Source of the DNA: Hymenobacter sp. YC55
Lineage (GTDB): Bacteria > Bacteroidota > Bacteroidia > Cytophagales > Hymenobacteraceae
DNA: 64,000 nt
Assembly (NCBI RefSeq): GCF_029433095.1
Contig: NZ_JARNTX010000003.1
Span: 496,001 to 560,000 of the forward strand
Reading direction: 5' to 3'
The notes under the pieces: generated by a model
Told to the model about the DNA's origin: nothing
Seen by the model: only the letters and a program-made list of their open reading frames with translations
Databases searched by the model: none
In this document: positions 42,466-52,449 of the stretch, one piece after another
Position numbering within the stretch: the first letter of the stretch is position 1
How the letters are laid out: every line of letters begins with the position of its first letter
Program-made: the position numbers and the translations under genes

Positions 42466-45465
42466 ATGAAAAAGTGGCTAGTGGTTGTGTTGGTGTGTTT
42501 TGGGGTTGCGACGAGCAGTACGGCGTGGGCACAATCCACGGCCCCGGCGCCAGTCACTTTAATTGCAGGCTATAGCCCCGAGGTTTTTCCGGTGGTGCAC
42601 GAGCGCCAAGCGGCCGCCGTTTACGTCGATGCGAAGGATGCGGAAGTGGTGCGCGTGGCGGCCGAAGCCTTAATCAAAGACGTAACCAGCATTACCGGAG
42701 CCACGCCAGCGCTCCGTTCCGCCACCGAGCCGCTGGCCACCTACGCGGTGGTGGTGGGGACGCTGGGCCATTCCAAGCTGATTGATCAGCTGGCAAACAG
42801 CGGGGCCAGCCAATTAACCAGCCTGCGGGGCCAGTGGGAAGCGTTTAGCATCAGCGTGGTCGATCAGCCCTTCGGCAAGCCCGGCAAAGCGCTGGTGGTG
42901 GCGGGCAGCGACCGGCGCGGCACCGCTTTTGGCGTGTTTGAGTTGGCGCGCCGGCTGGGGGTCTCGCCCTGGTCCTGGTGGGCCGACGTGACGCCGCTGC
43001 CGCAGCCCAATCTGTATCTGAGCGCCGGCAGCTTTCTGGCCGACACGCCTTCGGTGAAATACCGGGGTTTGTTCCTCAACGACGAAGACTGGGGCTTGCA
43101 ACCCTGGGCCGCGCAAAACCTTGATCCGGACATCCAAGATATTGGGCCCAACACCTACGCCCGCATTTTCGAGTTGCTCTTGCGCCTGAAGGCCAACTTG
43201 ATCTGGCCGGCCATGCACCCGAGCACCAAGGCCTTTTTCCACTATCCCGCCAACCCGAAAACAGCCGACCGCTACGCCATTTTGGTGGGCACCTCCCACG
43301 CCGAGCCCATGCTGCGCAACAACGTGGACGAGTGGAACGAGCAAACCATGGGCCCGTTCGACTACTTCCGCAACAAAGCAGCCGTTTATACCTACTGGGA
43401 GCAGCGCGCCAAGCAGGCCGGTACCCTGGAGGCCATGTACTCGCTGGGCATGCGCGGGGTGCACGACAGCGGCATGCAGGGGGCCAAGACGCCGAAAGAA
43501 GCAGCCCAAATGCTAGGCAGCGTGCTGGCCGACCAGCGCCAGATTCTGCGCCGCCACGTGGCGCCCGACCCAACGCGCGTGCCGCAGGTGTTTACGGCCT
43601 ACAAAGAAGTGCTCGACGTGTACGACGCCGGCCTTAAGCTTCCCGACGACGTCATCCTGGCCTGGCCCGACGACAACTACGGCTACATCAGCCGCCTCAG
43701 CAATGCCGAGGAGCAAATCCGCGGGGGCGGCACGGGCGTGTACTACCACGCCTCGTACTGGGGCCGCCCCCACGACTACCTCTGGCTCAGTTCCACCCAC
43801 CCGGCCCTGATTCGGGAAGAGATGATGAAAGCCCACGCCCTCAAAACGGACAAGCTGTGGGTGATGAACGTGGGCGACATCAAGCCGCTCGAATACAACA
43901 TCCAGCTGTTTCTGGACATGGCCTACCACGCGCCGCCTTTCCAGCAAAGCCAGTACGTGCCCGTGCACTTAGAGCAGTGGGCGCAGCAGATTTTCGGCCC
44001 GGAGCACGCGGCAGCCATCCGGGCTATCCTGTGGGAGTACTACGACCTGGCTTTCGAGCGGCGGCCCGAGTTTATGGGCTGGAGCCAGACCGAACCCACC
44101 ACCCAAACCCGCCGCACCGACTACAACCACTTCGACTACGGCGACGAGGCCCAGCGCCGGCTCGACCGCTACGCCGCCCTCGAGCAGCAAGTCCAGCAGC
44201 TGCGGGCGCGGATTCCGGCGCAGCGGGCCGCTGCTTTCTACCAGTTGGTGTACTACCCCGTGGTGGGCGCGGCGCGGATCAACCAGAAGTTTCTCTACCA
44301 AGACAAAAGCTATTGGTACGCCCAGCAAAACCGGGCCAGCGCCGCCGACTACGCGCAACTGGCCCGGCAGGCCTACGCCCGCATCGAACAAGAAACCGAT
44401 TATTACAACCAGCAACTAGCCGGGGGCAAGTGGCGCGGCATGATGTCGATGAAGCCGCGGGATTTGCCTGTTTACCAGGCCCCGGCCGCCGCGCCGCGGC
44501 CGGTGGACACCACGCAGGTGTGGGGTATAGCTCCCGAAGGCCGCGGCGTAGCGAATTCAACCCAACTTAAACCATTCACGAGCAAGCAGGCGGCCTTGCC
44601 CACGTTTTACCCCTGGGGTCCGCAGACTTATTTCGTTGATTTGTTTCTGAGTGGCCGCCAAGCCGTGGCGTGGCAAGCCAAGACTTCAGTTAAATGGCTG
44701 GTGGTTTCCGCGAAAAAAGGGTACCTGACCTCGGCCACGGGGCAAAAGCAGTTCCGCCTACAGGTTCGCATCGACTGGAGCAAAGTACCTAAACGCAGCA
44801 CTCCGCGCGGTACGATTACGCTTAAGGGCGTGGGCCAAACGTGGCAAGTTGCGGTGCGGGCGGCACCCGCTCAAAATGCGGAATTGCAGGCTTACGAAGG
44901 CTTTGTGGAAAGCAACGGCTATGTATCGCTGTTTGCCGGCAACTACAGCCGCAAAACCGACAAGCCGGCCAGTTCCTGGGTGCCCGTCGCCGAGCTTGGT
45001 TCCACGGGCAAAGTTGTGCAAGCCCAGCCGTTTCAGGCGATACCCTCAACTGATACGGGCAACATCCAGGTGGCGGCGCCGGTGGTGGAGTACGACTTCT
45101 ACTCGCTCACGGCGGCTGTGCCCGAAGTCACGGTTTTCACTTTGCCAACCCACGAAACGACGCGCCTTACCAGTTTGCGCTACGGCATCGCCCTCGATAA
45201 TAACCCCGTTGAAATCGTGGATTTCAAAACCGTGGGCCGCTCGGAAGAGTGGAAACAAAACGTGCTGCGCAACTATGCCCAGCGCAAAGTCAAGCAGCCG
45301 CTGATGCAGCCTGGCCGGCACACGCTCAAGCTGTACTTGATCGACCCCGGGGTCACGCTGGACCGCATCATTATCGACCTCGGGGGCCTGCGGCCAGCCT
45401 ACGGCGTCATCCCCGAAACGCGCAAGGAGCAGTCCGCCGCGGCACCTGCCCTGCTCGGCAAGTAA
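42466..45465 (+). CDS. Secreted xylan alpha-1,2-glucuronidase, GH115
   Basis: 999 residues from the ATG at 42466 (a TTG immediately precedes it). Signal peptide MKKWLVVVLVCFGVATSSTAWAQ. GH115 features include the N-terminal alpha/beta domain (ALIKDVTSITGATPALRS; VAGSDRRGTAFGVFELARRL), then KYRGLFLNDEDWGLQPWA, RLKANLIWPAMHPSTKAFF and WPDDNYGYISRLSNAEEQIR in the TIM barrel, and a C-terminal beta domain ending IDLGGLRPAYGVIPET. The family removes (4-O-methyl)glucuronic acid from internal and terminal xylose of glucuronoxylan. No xylanase or intact SusCD sits next to it; the adjacent SusD remnant suggests a reduced xylan locus. Confidence 0.95.
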   Translation: MKKWLVVVLVCFGVATSSTAWAQSTAPAPVTLIAGYSPEVFPVVHERQAAAVYVDAKDAEVVRVAAEALIKDVTSITGATPALRSATEPLATYAVVVGTLGHSKLIDQLANSGASQLTSLRGQWEAFSISVVDQPFGKPGKALVVAGSDRRGTAFGVFELARRLGVSPWSWWADVTPLPQPNLYLSAGSFLADTPSVKYRGLFLNDEDWGLQPWAAQNLDPDIQDIGPNTYARIFELLLRLKANLIWPAMHPSTKAFFHYPANPKTADRYAILVGTSHAEPMLRNNVDEWNEQTMGPFDYFRNKAAVYTYWEQRAKQAGTLEAMYSLGMRGVHDSGMQGAKTPKEAAQMLGSVLADQRQILRRHVAPDPTRVPQVFTAYKEVLDVYDAGLKLPDDVILAWPDDNYGYISRLSNAEEQIRGGGTGVYYHASYWGRPHDYLWLSSTHPALIREEMMKAHALKTDKLWVMNVGDIKPLEYNIQLFLDMAYHAPPFQQSQYVPVHLEQWAQQIFGPEHAAAIRAILWEYYDLAFERRPEFMGWSQTEPTTQTRRTDYNHFDYGDEAQRRLDRYAALEQQVQQLRARIPAQRAAAFYQLVYYPVVGAARINQKFLYQDKSYWYAQQNRASAADYAQLARQAYARIEQETDYYNQQLAGGKWRGMMSMKPRDLPVYQAPAAAPRPVDTTQVWGIAPEGRGVANSTQLKPFTSKQAALPTFYPWGPQTYFVDLFLSGRQAVAWQAKTSVKWLVVSAKKGYLTSATGQKQFRLQVRIDWSKVPKRSTPRGTITLKGVGQTWQVAVRAAPAQNAELQAYEGFVESNGYVSLFAGNYSRKTDKPASSWVPVAELGSTGKVVQAQPFQAIPSTDTGNIQVAAPVVEYDFYSLTAAVPEVTVFTLPTHETTRLTSLRYGIALDNNPVEIVDFKTVGRSEEWKQNVLRNYAQRKVKQPLMQPGRHTLKLYLIDPGVTLDRIIIDLGGLRPAYGVIPETRKEQSAAAPALLGK

Positions 45466-45768
45466 GCGATGCCGCTAATTAACTCCCGCGGCCCCGGCGG
45501 GCATCTCTAGCCGGGACTTTCCAACTTAGTCCTGCATCGCGTTAGCCTGCCAACCCCGAATGAAAGCCCACTTACTGCTCGTGTACTAGGCCTTTCTGCG
45601 GGGCGCTCTTGTCGGCGGCTCCCCAAACGTCTTTGTCTTAGTTGAGCGAGTATTTGTGGATCATATTAAATATAGCACCGGCACAATAATCCCCTGGCGT
45701 TGGGCGTATGCACTTTCTCTTAGTTAAAGGTGAGCCAGCCTATCTATTCTTTATTTTCAGCCCGTATC
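45466..45768. other. Intergenic region after GH115
   Basis: 303 nt without a gene. A short GC-rich inverted repeat (CCCGC...GCGGG, about 45486-45502) could be a weak terminator for GH115. Confidence 0.4.
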
Positions 45769-46365
45769 ATGACTACTTTGTGGTATAGCGCCTTCCTGCT
45801 AGCAATTCCATTCGGGAGTAGGGCACACTCCCTCCCGAGCGACTCCACCGCCGCGCCCCGGCGCCATTTGCTTACGTTGCACACCCTGCATATTGTCTCA
45901 CCTCTCATTCCGGCCTTGGCTTATGAAGTGCCGGTGAGTTCGCGCTGGGCGCTGCGCGCCAGCTTGGGGGGAGACCATAACAGCTATCGTTATACTTTCA
46001 ACTATTACGATGATATGGGGGTGCTGGTTAGCGGCTCTACCCGCTACCGCTACACCGGCCTAATCGCCGACGTTTCGCTCAACTATTATCTGCAGGCCCG
46101 TAAGCCCGCCTTGCTTGGGTGGTTTGTCGGGGGAGGGGTACTTGGTGCCTTTAGCCGCCGCCAAGTAACGCACGACAACACTGGTTTCGCTTCGCGCACG
46201 TCGCACGACTTTTTGGTTCGGCCGTTGCTGCGAGCTGGGCGGCACTGGGCGCTAGGAAAGCGCTGGCTTTTAGACACCCACGTAGCGGTTGCCGTGTCGA
46301 GCTACCCAACTCAACGAATAGCGCTCAATGAATTACTCGGTGTAGGCGCAGGCTACCGGTTTTGA
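45769..46365 (+). CDS. Putative small outer-membrane beta-barrel protein
   Basis: 198 residues from the ATG at 45769 (MTTLWYSAFLLAIPFGSRAH); a GTG at 45730 is an alternative. A signal peptide is followed by alternating amphipathic strands (WALRASLGGDHNSYRYTFNY, YTGLIADVSLNYYLQAR, LLGWFVGGGVLGAF) and a C-terminal Phe (VGAGYRF), typical of outer-membrane barrels inserted by BAM. It looks like a DUF3575- or OmpW-like small barrel; I cannot name the family. Single gene. Confidence 0.7.
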   Translation: MTTLWYSAFLLAIPFGSRAHSLPSDSTAAPRRHLLTLHTLHIVSPLIPALAYEVPVSSRWALRASLGGDHNSYRYTFNYYDDMGVLVSGSTRYRYTGLIADVSLNYYLQARKPALLGWFVGGGVLGAFSRRQVTHDNTGFASRTSHDFLVRPLLRAGRHWALGKRWLLDTHVAVAVSSYPTQRIALNELLGVGAGYRF

Positions 46366-46608
46366 GTGGTGTTAGCACTGCTTAAGTCGGGCAGCTCACT
46401 CGGGAAAACCCTAAAGCAGCACCGACACTTATGGTTAACAGAAAGGCTTATAGCCAGTAGTCAGGTACGCTACTGCAAGAGGTGTCGACCCTAGGGCAGG
46501 CTGATTTTATCGAACGAGTAGTGAACGGCAGCAAGCACTTTTTCTGGTGGCAGCGGGTGATAGTTGTGCCCAACCAGGATTAAGTTAGGTACCTCAACTG
46601 CTGTTCCT

Positions 46609-46959
46609 ATGAATACTGCTCAAGACCTGATCCGACAAGCCTACGCGGCCTTCAACGCGCGCGACATCCCGGCCGTGCTGGCTACGCTCCACCCCCAGGT
46701 GCGCTGGGCCCGGGCTTGGGAAGGCGACTATGCCACGGGCCACGACGAGGTGCGCGCGTACTGGCAGCGGCAGTGGCAGGAACTCGACCCGCACGTCGAG
46801 CCCACCAGTATCAAGGAGCTACCCGATGGCAAACTGGAAGTTGCGGTGCAGCAAGTCGTCAAGGACAAACACGGAGCTCTCGTCTTTGCAGGGCCAGTCA
46901 CGCACGTCTACACCTTGCAGGAAGGGTTGCTACAGCAAATGGATATTGCGCCGAAATAA
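46609..46959 (+). CDS. SnoaL/NTF2-like fold protein
   Basis: 116 residues from the ATG at 46609. The N-terminal helix and cone-forming pattern AQDLIRQAYAAFNARDIPAV...LATLHPQVRW is typical of SnoaL-like NTF2-fold proteins, followed by GHDEVRAYWQRQWQELDPHV and beta strands. Such proteins may be small isomerases, hydratases or ligand binders; no catalytic residue set identifies which. Single cytosolic gene ended by a large palindrome. Confidence 0.85.
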   Translation: MNTAQDLIRQAYAAFNARDIPAVLATLHPQVRWARAWEGDYATGHDEVRAYWQRQWQELDPHVEPTSIKELPDGKLEVAVQQVVKDKHGALVFAGPVTHVYTLQEGLLQQMDIAPK

Positions 46960-47007
46960 CGCCGAGCGCAATCAGAGTACCTATAAAGAACTATAGGCGG
47001 ATAAGAA

Positions 47008-47060
47008 GGGGCAACAAGGGTGCTCCAGGCGTGACACGCCTGGAGCACCCTTGTTGCCCC
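47008..47060. terminator. Perfect 26-bp palindrome between convergent genes
   Basis: Arms 47008-47033 and 47035-47060 are exact reverse complements (GGGGCAACAAGGGTGCTCCA and onward) separated by a single base. It lies between the convergent NTF2-like and GH26 genes. It probably acts as a bidirectional terminator, though the stem is unusually long and could be an extruding palindromic element. The remaining spacer (46960-47363) holds no gene. Confidence 0.8.
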
Positions 47061-47363
47061 GTTGTTTATAACAACCCGACAAGTGATACAAGCAACCACC
47101 TCATTTACTTGTGTCATCTTATAAGGCTGCCTTGACTACTTTTCTAAGTATTGCCGAGCGCTTCAGTGCTGGTGATTTCACAGCATGAAGCCTGTTATGC
47201 ACTTTGCAGCTTTGGCTGGTGGTGTTATTGGCGCAGGAAGGCAGAGGTTAGAGCGTAATAGCTAATAAGGAAAAGCAGAATGCCTCTAGTCACGAGCATA
47301 TCGGGTAGCCAGAACGCATGAAAGCTTGCGTAAGGCCGGCCCCGTTGCTATCCCGGCTTAACC

Positions 47364-49049
47364 CTACTGTTTCACAAACTTATGTACGGTGCGGCTATTC
47401 CCGTTCGTCACGGCTACGTGGTAGAAACCCGCGGGCAGCAACGACAACGGAAGCTGATGCCGCGGCCCGGTAGCAGGCTCGCTTAGTAGCTGTCGGCCTT
47501 GGTTGTCGAACAAAGTTACTTGACTTTGCTGCCAGCCTGGCGGTAGGTGCAGCGTTAAGTGGTCGGTGGCGGGGTTGGGAAATACCTGTATGGGTTGTTT
47601 TGTCGACTCAACTGAGTGGTTAATATTCGCCAGGGTCTGGACCACCGTGGCGGTGCCGTACACCTCGAACTCGAACAAGGAAAAGCCGTAGGTGGTCGCC
47701 CGATTGATGCAGTACACTTTCACGTAACGCGCGGTGGCCCTTAGGCCCGTGTGGTCATCTGCCGCGGCCGACGACTTGCCCCACACGTCCTTGATCGTCG
47801 TCCAGGTGGTGCCATCCGTGGAAACCTGCACCTGATAGTCGCGGGCGTAGGCGGCCTCCCAGGCCAGGCGCACCCGGTTGAGGGTGTAGTTGGCGCCCAG
47901 GTCCACGTAGATGTGCTGATTGTTGGCGGCGGCACTGGCCCAGCGGGTAGTGCCGTCGGCGTCCACGGCGCGGGGGCCGGTGTTGGTAATATTTTCCGAA
48001 GACGACACGTTCACCGGCCGGTTATACGCCAGGTTGGGCGCCGCGGGGGGCGTAGTGCCGCTGCCCCAGCCGGGCATTTCGCCGCGCACCAGCACATTGC
48101 TGGCGAAATAGATATTCTGGATGGCGGTGTTGGAGTTGCTGTTGAATACGAGTTCGGCCCAGCCCATAAAGAAGCCCCAGCGGGGCTGGGTGGCCAGCAG
48201 GCTGGCCGAGGGCAGCACCTCGCACTCCCCAATGGCAATGGGTTTGCCGCCGGCGGCATTCAGCATGGCGTTGTACTTGGCGCTGGTGTAGCCTTGGCCA
48301 TCGGAGTAGTACATGTCCAGGGCCAGCACATCCCAGTAGGCATCGCCGGGGTTGTAGTTACTGAGGTCCGACGAGAGGGAGCTGAAGTCCTGCACGTCCC
48401 ACACCCAAATCAGATTGGTGAGGCCCTTCACGTTTTGCAGGTAGTCGCGGGTGAGCTGGAACAGGCGGCGCGTACCGTTAACGCCGGGGCGGCCGGCCCA
48501 CCAGAAGATGCCCTGGTTCATTTCGTGCAGGGGCCGGAAATACACTTCTACGCCGCTGTTTTCCAGGTCTTGGAGGTAGCCGGCCACAACGTCGAGGCGG
48601 GCTTTCCAGTTGTTGTTTAGTTGGGTGCCGTTGGTAATCAGCTCCTGCCACTGCCCGTCGGTGAGGTAGCTTTTCACGCCGCCTTCCCACTGGCAGGGCT
48701 CGGGCTGGGTGGGTGGGCAGGCGTGCCACATCAAATTGATAATGGCCCCGCGCGCCCACTGCGCCTTGGCCTCGTTGATCATGGTTCCGCGGCTCGCCAC
48801 GTCCGACGAGGCAAACAGAAAGTCGCCGCTCCACAGCCCGGGGTATTGACCGGTAATGGTATTGATGCGGTTGGTTTGCACGGCCGGGTTGGAGTTGGGT
48901 TCCCGGTTGTGCTGGCCGGCCACCGTGCGCGCGCCGGCATTGCTGTACAAGTAATTCAAGCTTTTAAAGCGCGTCTGGGCCGATAACCGCAGGCTGCCAA
49001 GCAGGAGGCCAATGACGACGAGCGCCACCAAGAGTTTAGAAGTAGACAT
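47364..49049 (-). CDS. T9SS-exported GH26 beta-mannanase with F5/8-type CBM
   Basis: 561 residues from the ATG at 49049 (MSTSKLLVALVVIGLLLGSL signal); 39 upstream codons are excluded. The GH26 TIM barrel (about 30-330) has predicted acid/base Glu176 in FRPLHEMNQGIFWW and nucleophile Glu275 in IAIGECEVLP. A discoidin (F5/8 type C) carbohydrate-binding module spans about 345-470 (RPVNVSSSENITNTGPRAVD, TRWASAAANNQHIYVDLG). A T9SS sorting domain follows (IQVFPNPATDHLTLHLPPGW to VHKFVKQ). It should cut beta-mannan outside the cell. The catalytic domain is strikingly similar to the short GH26 at 60951-61913, indicating duplication. It is transcribed away from the SusCD genes, on the far side of the AraC gene. 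Confidence 0.95.
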   Translation of the reverse strand: MSTSKLLVALVVIGLLLGSLRLSAQTRFKSLNYLYSNAGARTVAGQHNREPNSNPAVQTNRINTITGQYPGLWSGDFLFASSDVASRGTMINEAKAQWARGAIINLMWHACPPTQPEPCQWEGGVKSYLTDGQWQELITNGTQLNNNWKARLDVVAGYLQDLENSGVEVYFRPLHEMNQGIFWWAGRPGVNGTRRLFQLTRDYLQNVKGLTNLIWVWDVQDFSSLSSDLSNYNPGDAYWDVLALDMYYSDGQGYTSAKYNAMLNAAGGKPIAIGECEVLPSASLLATQPRWGFFMGWAELVFNSNSNTAIQNIYFASNVLVRGEMPGWGSGTTPPAAPNLAYNRPVNVSSSENITNTGPRAVDADGTTRWASAAANNQHIYVDLGANYTLNRVRLAWEAAYARDYQVQVSTDGTTWTTIKDVWGKSSAAADDHTGLRATARYVKVYCINRATTYGFSLFEFEVYGTATVVQTLANINHSVESTKQPIQVFPNPATDHLTLHLPPGWQQSQVTLFDNQGRQLLSEPATGPRHQLPLSLLPAGFYHVAVTNGNSRTVHKFVKQ

Positions 49050-49234
49050 AGGGCATGGGTTGGGGGGAGAAAAAAGGCAGGATCGGGAACGAGGCAGCCA
49101 GTTAAGGCGCGCCAACGCGCGCCCCGCAACGGCATTCACCAACAAAAGCACCTGAAAAGCAGGCAAAGCAAGCGCTGCCCTACCAGCGCAGCAGCGGCCT
49201 ACCGGTAGCGGGCGGAGCGCCGGACGGCACCCCG
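49050..49234. other. Leader region of the T9SS GH26 gene
   Basis: With 49259-49376 this makes a 327-nt gap between AraC and GH26. No gene; no perfect -7 element on the minus strand. Confidence 0.4.
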
Positions 49235-49258
49235 AAAAATCCTAGTAGCTGACTAGGA
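49235..49258 (-). terminator. Rho-independent terminator of the AraC gene
   Basis: TCCTAGT (49240-49246) pairs perfectly with ACTAGGA (49252-49258). Read on the minus strand, the 7-bp stem is followed by five T. It lies 119 nt past the AraC stop. Confidence 0.65.
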
Positions 49259-49376
49259 GTACCAAGCAAAAACAAAAAATCGGATGCGCCTGCTATTCGT
49301 TAAAAAATGCGCAGAAAACGATAAGAATTAGGCAGCGAGAGCCGGCCGGCATTCGGGCAACCTAGGGAGCCGGGCG

Positions 49377-50252
49377 CTAGATAAACAGCCGCGTGCCGGA
49401 GAAGCTCTGGCGGAATTCCTTGGGGGTGCAATTCTTCCGCTTCTTGAAGATGCGGTTGAAGTTGGAAATGTTGTTGAAGCCGCACTTGTAAGCCACTTCC
49501 GCCACGCTGTGCGTGGTATCGATGAGCATGCGTGAGGCGTGGCCAAGCCGAATTTCGTTGAGGCTGTCGATGAAGGTGACGCCGGTGCGCTTCTTGATGA
49601 AGCGGCTGAACGACACCTCGGGCATGTTGGCCACCTTGGCTACTTCGGCCAGCGTAATGGCGTGGCTGTAGTGCGCATTCATGTACTCGAATACCTTCTC
49701 GATGCGGCGGCTGTTGTAGTGCAGCCGGTCGTTGGTGAACGACGAGTCGGAGAGGGTGCGCATGTTGCGCGAGGCCGACAGATCGTGCAGAATAGAAAGC
49801 AGTTCCAGCACCGAGTCGAAGCCGGTTTTGCGCTCCAACGACAGGATGCGGTCCTTGATGCGCTCGGCCGCTTCGCGCGAGAACAAGATGCCCCGCTGGG
49901 CATTCTCGAACATCTTTTGAATGAAGTTGAGTTGGTTGCGGCGCAGAAACCGCTCGTCCAGCAGGTCTTTGTGAAACTGGATGGTTACTTCCCGAATTTC
50001 CTGGCTTTGGCACTGGTGGGTAAACCAGGCGTGGTTCAGGTTGGGCCCGATAAGCACCAGTTCCAGATCTTCAATTACGCCCAAATGGTCGCCCACGATG
50101 CGCTTGGCGCCGGCCGCGTTGATAATCAGATTAAGCTCGAACTCTTCGTGGTAGTGAAGTGGGAAAGAGAATTCCTGCTTCACCCGGGTGAAGAGCATAA
50201 AGCAGTCGTTTTGCGTGAGCGGGGTTATTTCCCGCATGATATCGTGCTGCAT
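49377..50252 (-). CDS. AraC-family transcriptional regulator of the mannan locus
   Basis: 291 residues. The N-terminal cupin-like ligand-binding domain (QEFSFPLHYHEEFELNLIIN) carries the HYHEEFE motif. The C-terminal AraC DNA-binding domain (about 190-288) has two helix-turn-helix units: HAITLAEVAKVANMPEVSFS and SVAEVAYKCGFNNISNFNRI, ending FKKRKNCTPKEFRQ. Divergent from the symporter across 361 nt and followed by the GH26 gene on the same strand, it is well placed to control the whole mannan locus in response to a manno-oligosaccharide. The ligand is inference. The length is normal. Confidence 0.93.
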   Translation of the reverse strand: MQHDIMREITPLTQNDCFMLFTRVKQEFSFPLHYHEEFELNLIINAAGAKRIVGDHLGVIEDLELVLIGPNLNHAWFTHQCQSQEIREVTIQFHKDLLDERFLRRNQLNFIQKMFENAQRGILFSREAAERIKDRILSLERKTGFDSVLELLSILHDLSASRNMRTLSDSSFTNDRLHYNSRRIEKVFEYMNAHYSHAITLAEVAKVANMPEVSFSRFIKKRTGVTFIDSLNEIRLGHASRMLIDTTHSVAEVAYKCGFNNISNFNRIFKKRKNCTPKEFRQSFSGTRLFI

Positions 50253-50613
50253 AATGGGAGTAGGATGAAGTAATAAATATACTGGTACCGGTTAAAATAG
50301 TATTAGCGCCTTGCACCTAGGATTTTTCATTTAAAACCTTATAAAGGCCTACAATCGGCTTGTTTAAAGGATTGGCGGCAGCTGTCGGTTGAATAAGTAT
50401 AATACTATGCTAAAAAATCATTATTCCACCCTGCTGAAAGCCGATACTTTTGGAGCAGTTAGTTGGGGCAGTTACTAGCTGCTCGTCGGCTGTGTTGACT
50501 ACCCCTATTTTGTGGCCTGGCTAGTTGCCTGGCCCGCGCAGGCTCCGCCGCCCTGTGGGCGGTAATACGGGCGCCTTCCACGCTGTCCTATCCTCTTCCA
50601 CCTAGTCCTTGTC
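50253..50613. promoter_or_regulatory. Divergent control region, araC-like / symporter
   Basis: 361 nt between divergent starts. A TACTTTTG string at 50445-50452 matches the TAnnTTTG -7 element for the symporter, with a leader of about 160 nt. The AT-rich block at 50270-50420 may hold AraC binding sites. No -33 TTG at ideal spacing. Confidence 0.5.
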
Positions 50614-52449
50614 ATGCGGCTACAGCTCCTCGACGTTCTCATCATCTGCGCCTACCTTCTAACCACAGTGTTTATTGGCCTGTGGTACCGCAAAAAAGCG
50701 CGTGAGAACAAGGACAGCTACTTGCTGGGCGGCAAGAGCCTGCCCTGGTACAAGCTCGGTCTGAGCGATGCTTCCGACATGTTCGATATCAGCGGCACGA
50801 TGTGGATGGTGAGCTTGTGCTTCGTGTATGGCTTGAAAAGTATCTGGATTCCCTGGTTGTGGCCGGTGTTCAACCAGGTGTTTATGATGATGTACCTCTC
50901 CCGCTGGCTGCGCCGCTCCAACGCCTCCACCGGGGCCGAATGGCTGGCTACCCGCTTCGGCAACACCGGGCCGGGCGTGGGGGCTTCCCACAAAGTGGTT
51001 ATTGCGTTTGCGCTGCTTAGCTGCCTCGGCTTTTTGGCGTACGGCTTCGTGGGGTTAGGCAAGTTCATCGAGATTTTTGTGCCCTGGCAGGTGGTGCAAG
51101 GCTACGTGCCGTTCAGCGTAACGCCGCAGTACGTGCCGCACGTGTACGGCATTGTGTTCACGCTCTTTGCCACGTTCTATTCCATTCTGGGGGGCATGCA
51201 CAGCATCGTGCTCGGCGACGTAATCAAGTACGCCATCATGACGGTGGCTTGCCTGGCCATCGGCTTTATTGCCTGGGCGAAGATGCAAGGTGGCCAAGTG
51301 CTGCCCGTGCCGGCCGGCTGGGACAACCCGTTTTTCGATTCGCACCTGGAGCTGGACTGGTCGGGCCTTATCACCGAAGTCAACCAGAAAATCAAGGCCG
51401 ATGGCTACTCCCTGTTCGGCATTTTCTTTATGATGATGGTCTTCAAGGGCATCTTCGCGTCGCTGGCCGGGCCGGCCCCGAACTACGACATGCAAAAGGT
51501 ACTCTCGACCCGCTCGCCGGAAGACGCCAGCAAGATGAGCGGCTTCGTGTCCATCATCCTGCTGCCCATCCGCTACTCGCTGGTGGTGGGCCTCACGGTG
51601 CTGGGGTTGCTCTACTACCGCCAGATGAACATTCAGGGCCCCGACGGCGGCCCCGACTTCGAGAAGATTCTGCCCGTGGCCATCAACAACTTCCTGCCCA
51701 CGGGTTTGCTAGGCCTGGTGCTGACCGGACTGCTCGGGGCGTTTATGGGCACGTTCAGCGGCACCGTAAATGCGGCGCAGGCCTACATCGTCAACGACAT
51801 CTACCTGAAGTACGTGAACCCCACCGCCAGCACCCGGCAGGTGATTTCGCTGAACTACGTGGTGGGCGTGCTGGTGGTAGCCGTGGGCATCGTACTGGGC
51901 TTCCTGGCCAAGGACGTGAACAGCGTGCTGCAGTGGATTGTGTCGGCTTTGTACGGGGGCTACGTGGCGGCCAACGTGCTGAAGTGGCACTGGTGGCGCT
52001 TCAACGCCTCGGGCTTTTTCTGGGGCATGCTCACCGGCATTGTGGCGGCGCTGGTGTTCACGCGCTTCTTCGAGGGCGTGGAGTTTCTCTACTTTTTCCC
52101 GGTGCTGTTTCTGCTCTCGTTGGGCGGTTCGGTGGCCGGCACTTACGCCGCCCCGCCCACCGACGCGGCCGTGCTCAAGGCTTTCTACAAAAACGTGCGG
52201 CCCTGGGGCTTCTGGAAGCCTATCAATGACCTAGTGGTCGCCGAAGACCCCTCGTTTCAGCCCAACCGCAATTTCCGCCTCAACATGTTCAACGTGGTGC
52301 TGGGTATCGTCGCTCAGCTCTGCTTGACGCTGCTGCCCATGTACGTGGTGCTGCACCAGCAGCAGCCCCTGCTGCTTACGGTAGCCCTATTAACGGTCCT
52401 GATCTTGATTTTGAAACGCACCTGGTGGAACCGGCTGGCGGAATACTAA
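50614..52449 (+). CDS. Sodium:solute symporter (SSS family)
   Basis: 611 residues with about 13 predicted transmembrane helices, the usual SSS topology. The start MRLQLLDVLIICAYLLTTVF forms TM1, and the family motif SYLLGGKSLPWYKLGLS follows. Further helices include LLSCLGFLAYGFVGLGKFI and GLLGLVLTGLLGAFMGTFSG, the latter in the conserved unwound-helix region. It probably imports a mannan-derived mono- or disaccharide across the inner membrane. It is followed by the phosphorylase and epimerase genes (197 nt, then 13 nt), so the three may form an uptake-and-catabolism operon. The sugar is inferred from context. Confidence 0.93.
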   Translation: MRLQLLDVLIICAYLLTTVFIGLWYRKKARENKDSYLLGGKSLPWYKLGLSDASDMFDISGTMWMVSLCFVYGLKSIWIPWLWPVFNQVFMMMYLSRWLRRSNASTGAEWLATRFGNTGPGVGASHKVVIAFALLSCLGFLAYGFVGLGKFIEIFVPWQVVQGYVPFSVTPQYVPHVYGIVFTLFATFYSILGGMHSIVLGDVIKYAIMTVACLAIGFIAWAKMQGGQVLPVPAGWDNPFFDSHLELDWSGLITEVNQKIKADGYSLFGIFFMMMVFKGIFASLAGPAPNYDMQKVLSTRSPEDASKMSGFVSIILLPIRYSLVVGLTVLGLLYYRQMNIQGPDGGPDFEKILPVAINNFLPTGLLGLVLTGLLGAFMGTFSGTVNAAQAYIVNDIYLKYVNPTASTRQVISLNYVVGVLVVAVGIVLGFLAKDVNSVLQWIVSALYGGYVAANVLKWHWWRFNASGFFWGMLTGIVAALVFTRFFEGVEFLYFFPVLFLLSLGGSVAGTYAAPPTDAAVLKAFYKNVRPWGFWKPINDLVVAEDPSFQPNRNFRLNMFNVVLGIVAQLCLTLLPMYVVLHQQQPLLLTVALLTVLILILKRTWWNRLAEY

